Positions 1 through 9,300 of a DNA stretch of 64,000 bases are shown here, piece by piece. How positions within the stretch are numbered: the first letter of the stretch is position 1; each line of letters begins with the position of its first letter. The translations under genes and the position numbers were made by a program. The notes below the pieces were generated by a model, which saw nothing but the letters and a program-made list of their open reading frames with translations, did no database searches and was not told the origin of the DNA. Source of the stretch: Microbispora sp. NBC_01189 (GTDB lineage Bacteria; Actinomycetota; Actinomycetes; Streptosporangiales; Streptosporangiaceae); NCBI RefSeq assembly GCF_036010665.1, contig NZ_CP108581.1, forward strand, positions 3,639,501-3,703,500. Reading direction: 5' to 3'.

Positions 1-986
1 CGGACGTGTTCGTCGCGCAGCAGCAACAGGGCGTGACCGGCAAGACCATCGGCCAGCTCCGCCAGGAGGTCGCGAACCTGGAGAAGGTGGTCTCCTCCGG
101 CGGTGACGTCCCCGTCGCCACCGACCAGGACCCGCAGATCGTCGCGCTCACCGCCGACCGGGACGGCGAACGGAAGCTCGCCGACCAGCACTACACCGAG
201 TGGCAGTGCCAGCTCTACGGAGGGTCGTCCTGCCCGAAGAAGGGCGACGGCCCGCTCGCCCGGGACAGCAAGCGCGCGTACGACAAGAACAAGCGGCGCA
301 TCGACCAGCTGAACGGGCAGATCGAGAAGCGCAGGAAGCAGCTGACCGACAACGGTCAGGAGGCCAAGCAGGTCCGCCTCACCAGCGCGCAGGAGGCGTT
401 GCCGAAGGCGCGGGCACAGCTCGACGCGGCCCAGAGGCGGCAGGGAGACCTGCAGCAGTCCTTCGACGCCGAGAACCTCACCACCAACGGGCTGCTCATC
501 AGGATGCAGGCGCTCAACGAGATCACCGGCAAGGACATGAGCCTCAGCATGACCCGGCTGCTGCTCTTCCTGCTGTTCCTGCTCATCGAGTGCCTGCCGG
601 TCGCGGTGAAGCTGATGCAGCGGCCCGGCAACTACGAGAAGGTGCTCGCGCTCGCCGAGCAGCACGAGTTCCGCGCCGCGCGGGGCAGCTTCACCGCCGG
701 GGCGATGACCCGGCCGCCGACCGCGGGACCCGCCAACGGCGCCACGGACATCTGGGGCATCTGGTCCCGTACGGGGGACACCGGGCCGCTCCCGTCGGTT
801 CCCAGCTCCCGTCCCGACGACCCGTCGCGAGGGCCGACGGGAACCCGCGCCGAGCACGTCGCCGACGGTTACGGCTCGGTCGAGGACCAGGAACTGCGCC
901 GCATGCCGGACACCCGCACCCTCCGGTTGCCGCGGCCCGCCCCGGAGCGCTCCGGCGGGGTCGAGCTGCTCCCCGATGACGACTGA
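1..986 (+). CDS. DUF4407-type membrane protein, 5' partial
   Basis: The frame is open to the left edge, so the true start lies outside the window. The visible 326 residues begin with charged helical stretches rich in Lys, Glu, Gln and Arg that look like coiled coil (roughly nt 45-470). One strongly hydrophobic segment follows (about nt 555-605, LLLFLLFLLIECLP), then a basic helix and a Pro/Gly/Arg-rich, probably disordered, cytoplasmic tail. This matches the C-terminal half of the DUF4407 family, a membrane family of unknown function. Its TGA overlaps the ATG of the next gene by 11 bases, so it is probably translationally coupled to the kinase, and the tail could be a kinase target (inference). 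Confidence 0.7.
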   Translation, partial: DVFVAQQQQGVTGKTIGQLRQEVANLEKVVSSGGDVPVATDQDPQIVALTADRDGERKLADQHYTEWQCQLYGGSSCPKKGDGPLARDSKRAYDKNKRRIDQLNGQIEKRRKQLTDNGQEAKQVRLTSAQEALPKARAQLDAAQRRQGDLQQSFDAENLTTNGLLIRMQALNEITGKDMSLSMTRLLLFLLFLLIECLPVAVKLMQRPGNYEKVLALAEQHEFRAARGSFTAGAMTRPPTAGPANGATDIWGIWSRTGDTGPLPSVPSSRPDDPSRGPTGTRAEHVADGYGSVEDQELRRMPDTRTLRLPRPAPERSGGVELLPDDD

Positions 987-2403
987 CTCCGCCGGCATGA
1001 CGGTCGGCGGCCCGGCGCGGCCCGGGCAGGTCGTCGTGGGCCGGTACGAACTGCGGTCCCTGCTGGGCCGGGGCGGCATGGGCGCGGTGTGGCTCGCCTG
1101 GGACACGGCGCTGGAGCGCCTGGTCGCCATGAAGGAGATCCCCCTGTGGCCGTACGGCGAGCGGACCGAGGTCCAGCGGGAGAGGGCGCTGCGGGAGGCG
1201 CGGTCCCTCGCCCAAATCCAGCATCCCTCGATCGTCGTGGTGCACGACGTCTTCGAGGCGGACGGCAGGCCGTGGATCGTCATGGCCCACGTCGAGGGCG
1301 TCTCCCTCGACGACCAGATCAGGGAAGGCGTGCTGGCCGAGAGAAAGGCCGCGTCCGTCGCCCGCGACGTGCTGGGGGGACTGACCGCCGCACACGCCGC
1401 CGGCGTGGTGCACCGGGACGTCAAGCCCGCCAACATTCTGATCAGCCGGGCGGAGAAGGTCGTCCTGGTCGACTTCGGCATCGCCCAGATCTCCGGGACG
1501 AGCGGCCTCACGGCCCGCAGCCGCCTGCTCGGCACCCCCGAGTTCATGGCGCCGGAACAGATCAAGGGGGAGGCGGCGAGCGCCGCGTCCGACCTGTGGT
1601 CGCTCGGCGTCACCCTCTTCTGGGCCGTCGAGGGCCGCTCGCCCTTCCGCCGGGGAAACGAGCACGCGACCATGCTGGCCGTCATCAGCGATGCCCCGGA
1701 GCAGACGCGGCCCGGGCCGCTGTCCCGCGTGGTGGCCGGCCTCCTGGAGAAGGATCCCGCCCGGCGCATGACAGCGGAGGACGCCGACGCCATCCTGCGC
1801 ACGATCCTCGACGGCCCGACGCCCCGGACCACTCCGCCCCCCGGTCGGGGTGCGACGACCGAGCCGCCGCGGACACCCCCGGCGTTGGCGTCTCGGGGGG
1901 TGCCGACGGTGGAGACGATCCGGCGGGCGTCTCCGGCCGAGGGGGCGCGCCTGCTGCTCGCGCAGCCGAGGCAGGTGGCCGCGTCGCTGCTCGACGCCCT
2001 GGATCCGGCGGTCGCGGGCGCGCTGCTCGACGCCATGGCGGGCGAGCCGTCGGCGGCGGCCACGGTGCTGGCCCTGATGGGGACGGCGCGAGCGGGACGG
2101 GCCGTCGACCACATGGCCGCCACGGGGGCGGCCGCGGTGCTGCGCGCGATGCCCACGGGCCGGGGCACCCTGGTCCTGGCGGGGGTCGCGGACCGGGGCG
2201 CCGCCGCGATCCTCACCGCGCTCGGCCCTACCATGACAGCGGTCCGGCTGGTCGAGTCGATGACGACACGGCGGGCCTGGCGGGTCCTCGACAATGTGCC
2301 GCCGGCCGTCATCGCGGCCCTGCTGCGAGCGACCACCGACGGCCGTGCCGAACGCCTCCTCTCCGGCCTCAGCCCCGCCGTCCGGCGGCAGGTCGCCGAG
2401 TGA
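976..2403 (+). CDS. Ser/Thr protein kinase with C-terminal MgtE_N-like helical repeats
   Basis: A 475-residue Hanks-type kinase. The catalytic domain covers about residues 22-280: glycine loop GRGGMGAV (31-38), ATP-binding Lys53 in VAMKEI, HRDVKPAN with catalytic Asp148, DFG at 166-168 and an APE-type motif (APEQ). There is no transmembrane segment, unlike PknB, so the enzyme should be cytosolic. After a Pro-rich linker, residues about 310-475 form an Ala/Leu-rich all-helical repeat region with recurring LLDAL/LLDAM motifs that resembles the MgtE intracellular N domain superhelix; this resemblance is by eye. The start overlaps the upstream DUF4407 gene, which suggests joint function. Substrates are unknown. 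Confidence 0.9.
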   Translation: MTTDSAGMTVGGPARPGQVVVGRYELRSLLGRGGMGAVWLAWDTALERLVAMKEIPLWPYGERTEVQRERALREARSLAQIQHPSIVVVHDVFEADGRPWIVMAHVEGVSLDDQIREGVLAERKAASVARDVLGGLTAAHAAGVVHRDVKPANILISRAEKVVLVDFGIAQISGTSGLTARSRLLGTPEFMAPEQIKGEAASAASDLWSLGVTLFWAVEGRSPFRRGNEHATMLAVISDAPEQTRPGPLSRVVAGLLEKDPARRMTAEDADAILRTILDGPTPRTTPPPGRGATTEPPRTPPALASRGVPTVETIRRASPAEGARLLLAQPRQVAASLLDALDPAVAGALLDAMAGEPSAAATVLALMGTARAGRAVDHMAATGAAAVLRAMPTGRGTLVLAGVADRGAAAILTALGPTMTAVRLVESMTTRRAWRVLDNVPPAVIAALLRATTDGRAERLLSGLSPAVRRQVAE

Positions 2404-2498
2404 CGAACCGGCCGGCGGGGGCGATGACACATCGGCTGCGACACATGGGCTGGAACGCATTGGACACGACTTTGTCGCCTCTGGTTGGCTCCTCTGTC

Positions 2499-3473
2499 AT
2501 GAGACGGCTGGGCGGGTGGAGAACCGCCGTATCGGTGGCCGCCGTCCTGGCGTGCGCCGCCTGCAGTGCCGGTGCGGGGGGCGGCGTGCCGGGTTCGGGC
2601 GGACCTCCCGCCACGAACTCGGCCCAGACCACGCCCTCGGCCCGGGCCTCTGCGGCGCCCGCGCACGGCGAGGCGGCCGTACGGAAGACGCTGCGCGGGC
2701 TGGAGGCCTCCTTCCGGGGCCGCATCGGCGCGTACGCGATCGACACGGCGACCGGGAGCACGATCGGCTACCGGGAGGGCGAGCGGTTCCCGCTGGCGTC
2801 CACCTTCAAGGCGTTCGCCGCCGGGGCGGTGCTGGCCGGCACCACCGATGCCGAGCTGACCCGGGAGGTGGTCCGCTGGACGGCCGGTGAGGTGAAGCCG
2901 CACTCGCCGGAGACGGGCAAGCACGTGGACGACGGGATGACGCTCGCCGCGCTGTGCCGGGCGGCGATAGTCCACAGCGACAACACCGCCGGTGACCTGC
3001 TGCTGAAGCGGATCGGCGGGCCGGAGGGCCTGACCCGCTACTTCCGTTCTCTCGGCGACCAGGTCTCCCATCTCGACCGCTGGGAGCCCGAGCTGAACGT
3101 GTGGTCGCCCAAGGAGAGGCGCGACACCACCACGCCCGTGGCGATCGCCCGCGACCTGCGCGCGCTCACCGCCGGCGGCGCGCTCGACGCGGCGGACCGG
3201 TCCCGGCTCGCCGGGTGGCTGCGCGGCACCACGACCGGCGGCGCGCGCATCCGCGCCGGGCTGCCCCCGAAGTGGATCGTGGGCGACAAGACCGGCACCG
3301 GCGGCACGTACGGCACCGCCAACGACATCGCCGTCATCTGGCCGGCCGAGGACGCGGCTCCGATCATCCTGGCCATCTACACGAACCGCCACGCCGCCGG
3401 CGGCTCCGCGGACGACGAGGTCGTGGCGCGGACCGCCGCCGTCCTCGTGCGCGGCCTCGGCCTGCTGTCGTAG
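2499..3473 (+). CDS. Class A beta-lactamase lipoprotein
   Basis: A 324-residue serine beta-lactamase that hydrolyses beta-lactams outside the membrane. All class A hallmarks are visible: STFK at 101-104 (nucleophile Ser and Lys73 equivalent), SDN at 160-162, EPELN at 196-200 (general base Glu166 equivalent) and KTG at 264-266. The chosen ATG gives a twin-Arg-like start MRR, a hydrophobic core and a lipobox-like LACAAC near residues 18-22, followed by a Ser/Pro/Ala linker, so the protein is probably a lipoprotein. Upstream in-frame starts such as ATG 2424 would place extra residues before the signal peptide. It lies just upstream of a penicillin-binding protein gene, its natural counterpart in peptidoglycan chemistry. 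Confidence 0.9.
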   Translation: MRRLGGWRTAVSVAAVLACAACSAGAGGGVPGSGGPPATNSAQTTPSARASAAPAHGEAAVRKTLRGLEASFRGRIGAYAIDTATGSTIGYREGERFPLASTFKAFAAGAVLAGTTDAELTREVVRWTAGEVKPHSPETGKHVDDGMTLAALCRAAIVHSDNTAGDLLLKRIGGPEGLTRYFRSLGDQVSHLDRWEPELNVWSPKERRDTTTPVAIARDLRALTAGGALDAADRSRLAGWLRGTTTGGARIRAGLPPKWIVGDKTGTGGTYGTANDIAVIWPAEDAAPIILAIYTNRHAAGGSADDEVVARTAAVLVRGLGLLS

Positions 3474-3558
3474 GACCGGGTCATCGAACCCCTTTACGGC
3501 CCCATAACCTTGTCCTTATCGATTCGGGGGACGGGGAAGTCGAGTTGGGGATGATCAC

Positions 3559-5670
3559 GTGAACGCCACGGGGAAGATGCTGCGTCTGGCCGCCATGGGA
3601 GCGGCGGCGGGCGTGCTGGTCGCGGGGATCGCGCTGCCGGCGGTCGGCGGCGCGGGGGTCGGCCTGGTGTCGGCGGTCAGGGACGTCGGCCTCGAACCAC
3701 GGGACCTCCCCGAGCCTCCGCTCGCGCAGATCTCGGTGGTCCAGGACGTCAAGGGCCGCGAGATCGCGCGGTTCTACGAGCAGTACCGCGAGGTCGTCCC
3801 GCTCGACAAGATGGCCGACGTCATGAAGACGGCCATCATCTCGATCGAGGACTACCGCTACTACGAGCACGGCCCGATCGACATCGAGGGCACCCTCCGC
3901 GCGCTGGCCCGGAACATGCAGGCGGGCGGGGTGGCCCAGGGGGGCTCCTCGATCACCCAGCAGTACGTCAAGCAGGTGCTGCTGAACTCGGCCGACACCG
4001 ATGCGGAGAAGAACAAGGCCCTGGAGGCCAGCTACGCCCGCAAGCTCAACGAGCTGCGGTACGCGATGGGCGTGGAGAAGAAGTACTCCAAGGACGAGAT
4101 CCTGGAGAAATACCTGAACATCGCCTACTTCGGCGCGGGGGCGTACGGCGTCGAGGCGGCGGCCAAGCGGTTCTTCGGGGTCGGCGCGAGCGAGCTGACG
4201 CTGCCGCAGGCGGCGACGCTGGCGGGCGCGGTGCAGGACCCCAACGCCACCGACCCCAACCGCGGCAAGACCTACCGCGACCGGCTGCTGAAGCGGCGCA
4301 ACGTCGTGCTCGACCGGATGGCCGAGCTGGGCAAGATCACTGAAGCCGAGGCGGCCAAGGCGAAGGCCACCAAGCTCGGCTACAAGGGGACGAAGCTGCC
4401 CGGCGGCTGCGAGTCCAGCAAATATCCGTACTTCTGCGTCTATGTGCGCAACGAGATTCTCAACAACTCCGACTTCGGCAAGACGGCCAAGGACCGGTCG
4501 CGGTTCCTCAACCGGGGCGGCCTGACCATCAGGACCACGATCGACCCCTCCATGCAGGCGGCGGCGGACGCGGCGATCAGGAAGTGGGTCAACCCGTCCG
4601 ACGACCCGGTGGCCGCCGAGGCGCTGGTGCAGCCCGGCACCGGGGCGATCCGGGCGATGGCCGCGAGCCGGCCGTACGGGACGCGCAAGATCAGGAAGGA
4701 GATGTCCTACAACCTGGTCGCGGACGCGGCGCACGGCGGCGGCATCGGCTTCCAGGCGGGGTCGACCTTCAAGACGTTCACCCTGCTCACCGCGTTGAAG
4801 CAGGGCATGAAGGTCAACGACGGGTTCAGCGTGGGCGCCGGCTACACCGCCCCCGGCTACTCCACGTTCAGGAACTGCGCGGGCCAGCCCATCGGCGACC
4901 CGGGCCACACGGTCACCAACGACGAGGGGGCGCCCGGCTGGCTGACCCTACAGACCGGCACCTGGCACTCGGTCAACACGTTCTTCATGGAGCTGGAGCG
5001 GCGGGCCGGGCTCTGCGAGGTGGTCAAGACGGCCAAGTCGCTGGGCATCCACCGGTCCGACGGCGGCGCGCTCCAGGAGTTCGAGACGTTCACCCTCGGC
5101 ATCAACGAGATGGACCCGGTGACGGTCGCGAACGCCTACGCCGCGATCGGGGCGCGCGGGAAGTACTGCGCGCCGATGGCGATCAGCCGGATCACCGACA
5201 GCACGGGCAAGACGACGGACTACGAGCCCAAGTGCCGTCAGGCACTCGACCCCGAGGTGGCGGACGCGGCGGCGTACGTGCTGTCCGGCGTGCTGACCAA
5301 GGGCACGATGGCGGCGGTCGGCGGCATCGGCCGTGACGCGGCCGGCAAGACCGGCACCACCGACAACTCCTCCTCCGCCTGGTTCGCCGGGTTCACCCCC
5401 GACCTGGCCGGCGCGGTCAGCCTGGGCGACCCGCGCGGCACGTCGAAATACAAGCTGAACGGCGTGACGATCGGCGGCCGCTACTACGGCGAGGTGTTCG
5501 GCGCCAGCGTCCCCGGCCCCATCTGGAAGGACACGATGCTCAAGGCGCTGAGCGGAGCGCCGGCGACGAAGTTCACCCCGCTCGACCCCTCGTTCGGCGG
5601 GTGCGGCCAGAGCTGCCGCCCGGTGGCGCCGCCGCGCGACGACACCCCGGTGGAGATCAGGTTCGACTAG
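3559..5670 (+). CDS. Bifunctional class A penicillin-binding protein
   Basis: A 703-residue peptidoglycan glycosyltransferase/transpeptidase. One N-terminal membrane anchor (about 8-40) is followed by the GT51 domain: EDYRYYEHGPID with catalytic Glu97, and GGSSITQQ at 128-135. The transpeptidase domain has STFK at 402-405, SVN at 471-473 and KTG at 597-599, so both activities look intact. The GTG start at 3559 follows a GGGGA run; the ATG at 3551 is in another frame and stops at once. The C terminus has a short Cys-containing tail (GGCGQSC) and no PASTA domain. The 3' end overlaps the convergent STAS gene by 14 bases. Confidence 0.93.
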   Translation: MNATGKMLRLAAMGAAAGVLVAGIALPAVGGAGVGLVSAVRDVGLEPRDLPEPPLAQISVVQDVKGREIARFYEQYREVVPLDKMADVMKTAIISIEDYRYYEHGPIDIEGTLRALARNMQAGGVAQGGSSITQQYVKQVLLNSADTDAEKNKALEASYARKLNELRYAMGVEKKYSKDEILEKYLNIAYFGAGAYGVEAAAKRFFGVGASELTLPQAATLAGAVQDPNATDPNRGKTYRDRLLKRRNVVLDRMAELGKITEAEAAKAKATKLGYKGTKLPGGCESSKYPYFCVYVRNEILNNSDFGKTAKDRSRFLNRGGLTIRTTIDPSMQAAADAAIRKWVNPSDDPVAAEALVQPGTGAIRAMAASRPYGTRKIRKEMSYNLVADAAHGGGIGFQAGSTFKTFTLLTALKQGMKVNDGFSVGAGYTAPGYSTFRNCAGQPIGDPGHTVTNDEGAPGWLTLQTGTWHSVNTFFMELERRAGLCEVVKTAKSLGIHRSDGGALQEFETFTLGINEMDPVTVANAYAAIGARGKYCAPMAISRITDSTGKTTDYEPKCRQALDPEVADAAAYVLSGVLTKGTMAAVGGIGRDAAGKTGTTDNSSSAWFAGFTPDLAGAVSLGDPRGTSKYKLNGVTIGGRYYGEVFGASVPGPIWKDTMLKALSGAPATKFTPLDPSFGGCGQSCRPVAPPRDDTPVEIRFD

Positions 5671-6040
5671 TCAGGTCGCCCGGCCGAGGCGGGTAGTCGG
5701 TGGCGAGGTCGGCCAGCGCGTCCGCGGTGTCGAGCACGCGGAACAGCCGGGTCAGGTTCGTCCAGCGGAGGATCCGCAGCACCTGGCCTCTGGGCGCGAT
5801 CAACGCCAGGTCGCCCTCCCGGCCGCGCAGGTGGTGCGCCAGGCGCACCAGCAGCCCGACCCCGGTGGTGTCGATGAACCGCACCTCGCTCAGGTCGAGG
5901 GCGAGCCACGGGCCCCTGGCCTCGATCAGGCCGCGCAGGGGCTCGTGAAGATGCCGCACCGCGTGGAGATCCAGCTCTCCGCGCATGCCCAGCACCCACC
6001 ATCGGGTGGGGGCAGGGCTCGGTGCCGTCCACGTCTCCAC
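5657..6040 (-). CDS. STAS-domain anti-sigma factor antagonist
   Basis: A 127-residue single STAS domain protein of the SpoIIAA/RsbV type. The core is GELDLH, LALDLSEVRFIDTTG and a C-terminal helix pair. The phosphoacceptor site that is usually DSSG is DTTG here (residues 57-60), so phosphorylation would be on Thr. The GTG start at 6040 is preceded by AAGGGA at a good distance. No anti-sigma kinase or SpoIIE phosphatase lies next to it, so its partners are elsewhere. A second STAS gene with DSSG occurs at 52207 in this window. The gene is divergent from the large regulator at 6320 and convergent with the penicillin-binding protein gene. Confidence 0.88.
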   Translation of the reverse strand: METWTAPSPAPTRWWVLGMRGELDLHAVRHLHEPLRGLIEARGPWLALDLSEVRFIDTTGVGLLVRLAHHLRGREGDLALIAPRGQVLRILRWTNLTRLFRVLDTADALADLATDYPPRPGDLTSRT

Positions 6041-6319
6041 GGTGGCTCCCTTCGCTCTTCTCGACGCCGGGGACCACTGACGGAGCCGTGGGGGGCCGTG
6101 GGGGAGGTCCGGGGCGACCTGACGAAGCGCTTCGACGGCGGGACGGCGAACGCGTCCTGCCTTCCAGAGGTAGGGCTCAGTTGAACATTGCACTAGTTGG
6201 GCCCTACTGAGAGTAACAATTCTTATCCGCTGCGTCGATCGAGTGTAAGAAATTCGCCACTGCGGTGTGATGTTGTCTCCTGCTGCCGCAGCCGGATCCC
6301 TACATATGCTTACCCCGTT
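6041..6319. promoter_or_regulatory. Divergent promoter region of STAS gene and BTAD regulator
   Basis: This 279-base gap separates two divergent genes. The right half (about 6190-6320) contains runs such as AACAATTCTTATCC and AAGAAATT, markedly more AT-rich than the surroundings, as expected for the regulator's promoter. I could not assign a convincing -35/-10 pair. No open frame here has the codon pattern of a gene. Confidence 0.4.
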
Positions 6320-9300
6320 ATGGTGCGATTGAGAATATTGGGGCGAATCGCGGCGGAGGTCGACGGCCGCCGCGCGGACCTCGGGACGTCGCTCCAGCGC
6401 GCCGTGCTCGCCCGGCTCGTCTGCGCGCACGGCCACGTGGTGTCGACCGACCGGTTCGTGGACGACCTCTGGAAGGGCCAGCCGCCGCCGCGGGCGCTGG
6501 GCGCGTTGCAGGTCTACGTCTCCAACCTGCGCCGCGTGCTGGAGCCGGGCCGCCCGCCTCGGGCCGCCGCCCGCGTGCTGGTGACCGCTCCGCCCGGCTA
6601 CCGCCTCGCGCTGGAGCCGGACGACGTGGACGCCTGGCGTTTCCCCCGGCTGGTCGAGGCCGCCTCCGGCCTCCTCGCCGAGGGCGCGCCCGCCCGGGCG
6701 CTCGACCTCGTCAACGAGGCCCTGGCGCTGTGGACCGGCCCGGCGTACGCCGAGTTCGGCGACGAGGAGTGGGCCGCGCCCGAGGTGAGCCACCTGGACG
6801 AACTGCGGGTGGTCGCGGCCGAGTACCGCGCCGAGGCGGCGCTCGCGCTGGGCCGCCACGCCGAGATCGTCCCCGAGCTGGAACGCCACCTCACCGAGCA
6901 TCCCCTGCGCGAGAACGCCGTACGGCTGCTCGCACTGGCCTATTACCGGGGCGGACGGCAGGGGGAGGCGCTCGCGGCCCTGCGCCGCACCCGCGCCCTG
7001 CTCGCCGACCAGCTCGGCGTCGACCCCGGGCCCGCGCTGCGCACGCTGGAGGCCGACATCCTCGCGCAGGCCGAGTCGCTCGACCCCGCGCCCGTGATCG
7101 GCCCGCCCGTACGGGAGACGCGGGCCGAGCCCGCCCCCCCGGCCTTCCGGATGGTCGGCCGTACGGCGGAGCTGTCCCGGCTGGTCGCCGCGGCCGGGCA
7201 GGCGCGGGACGGCTTCCGCATCGCCTGGCTCGGCGGCGAGGCGGGCTCGGGCAAGAGCACGGTCGCCGACGCGCTGGTGCGGCGGTTGTCCGGGGACGGC
7301 TGGCAGACCGTGGTCGGCCGCTGCCCGGAGACGACCGGCGGCGTGCCGCCCGCGTGGGCCTGGAGCGAGGTGCTGCGCGACCTCTCCGCCACCCGGCCGC
7401 CGGAGCCCGGGACGGCGGCCAGGCTCGCGCCGCTGCTGACCGACGACGCCGCGCCCGTGGGCCAGTTCTGGCTGGCGCGGGCGGCCGGCGACTACCTGGA
7501 GGGCGTGCCGGGACCGCTGCTGATCGTGCTGGAGGACGTGCACCGCGCCGACGAGGAGACCCTCCAGCTGCTGCGTCATCTCGCCGGCCGCCTGGCCCGC
7601 ACGCCGGTCCTCGTCCTGCTGACGCACCGGCCGGCGGAGGCGGGCGACGACCTCACGGCCACCGCCGCCGCGCTCGCCGTCCAGGCCGTGGAGAACATCA
7701 CCCTGGGCGGCCTCGGCGAGCCGGAGGTGGCGCGCCTGCTCACCGAGCGCTCCGGCGCGGAGGTGGACGCGACGCTGGTCCGCACGATCACCGAGCGGAC
7801 CGGCGGCAACCCCCTGTTCGTGGCCGAGACGGCCCGGCTGCTCGCGGTGGACGGCCCGGCCGCGGCCAACGCGCTGCCGCCGGGCGTCCGCGACCTGATC
7901 CGCCGCCGCCTCGCCCGGCTGCCGGCCACGGCGCAGACGACGCTCCGCACCGCCGCCGTCCTCGGCCGGGAGGCCGACGCGGACGTGCTCGTCGCGATGC
8001 CGGGGGCCGACGAGGAGACGGTGCTCGACGGCCTGGAGGCGGGCGTGCTGTCCGGCCTGCTGGAGGAGCCGCGCCCCGGCCACGTCCGCTTCGCCCACGT
8101 GCTCGTCCGCGAGACGCTGTACGAGGACATCCCCCGGCTGCGCCGTACGCGGATCCACGGCAGGGTCCTCACGGCGCTCGAACACGTGCGGCCCGGCGAC
8201 GTGGGGGCGCTCGGGCACCACGCGCTCGCCGCCGCGACCACCGCGACCGCCCTCACGGCGGCGGGATACGCGGCGCGCGCCGCCCGCCAGGCCTCGTCGG
8301 TCTACCACGCGTACGGCGAGGCGGCGACGCTGCTGCAGGGCGCCCTGGACGCGCTCGACCTGCTGACCGAGGGGACCGGCGAGCCGCCCCGGGACGTCCG
8401 GCTCGGCCTGCTGTGCGATCTGGTGTCCGCCCAGGCGCACGCGGGCGACGTGATCACCGCGCTCCGGAACCGGGAGAGGGCCCTCACGCTGGCCGAAGAG
8501 ATGAGCCGGGAGATGCGAGACCCGGCGGCGGTCGCCCGCGCGGTCACGTCGTTCGACGCGCCGGTCATCTGGACCATCCAGCCCGACCGCGCGTACGACC
8601 CGCGCCTTGTCGGGGCGATCGAGGGCTCGATGCCGGCGGAGGCGGGGGAGCTGCGCTGCCGTATGCTCGTCGCCCTCTGCCACGCGCTCGAAGGGCACGA
8701 CGCGGAGCGCGTCGAGACGGCGAGCGCCGAGGCGCTGGCGATCGCGGACGCCCTCGGCGACCCCCGGCTGCGCTGCATGGCGCTCAACGCCCGCTACTGG
8801 GCCTGCCTCGCGCCGGGCCGGCGGGCGGAGCTGGAGACGCTCGGGCACGACCTGCTGGCCGCGTCCGCCGCCGCGGGACTGCTCGGCTACCAGACGCTCG
8901 GCCACTTCGCGCTGCTCATGGTCGCGCTCGCCCGCAACGACTGGGCGTCGGCGCGCGAGCACGCCGACAGGGGCGCCGCGCTGTCGACGACCGGCCAGCT
9001 CGGCCTGGCCCTCGGCATCCTCGCCTTCCTCGACGCCCTGCGCCTGCTGGTGACGGGCGACTTCGAGCGGGCCGGCCGCGCGTACGGCGAGCTCGGCGAA
9101 CGGCTGGCCCGCACCGGCGACGCGAACGGCGCGATGGTGGGGATGGTCGGCCGCTTCGTCGTCGCGCTGGCGGCCGGACGCCTCGCCGGGATGGTGGAGG
9201 AGCTCACCGTCCTCTGGGAGCGCCTGCGTGAGGACAGCATGGAGATGTACACCCGGGCGCTCGTCGGCACCGGACGCGTCGACGAGGCCCGCGCCGTGTG

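Noticed and set aside
1089-2498. In-frame extension of the beta-lactamase over the kinase gene
   Set aside because: The sequence before 2499 is a frame-shifted copy of the kinase, Arg/Gly/Pro-rich, and the signal peptide begins at 2499.
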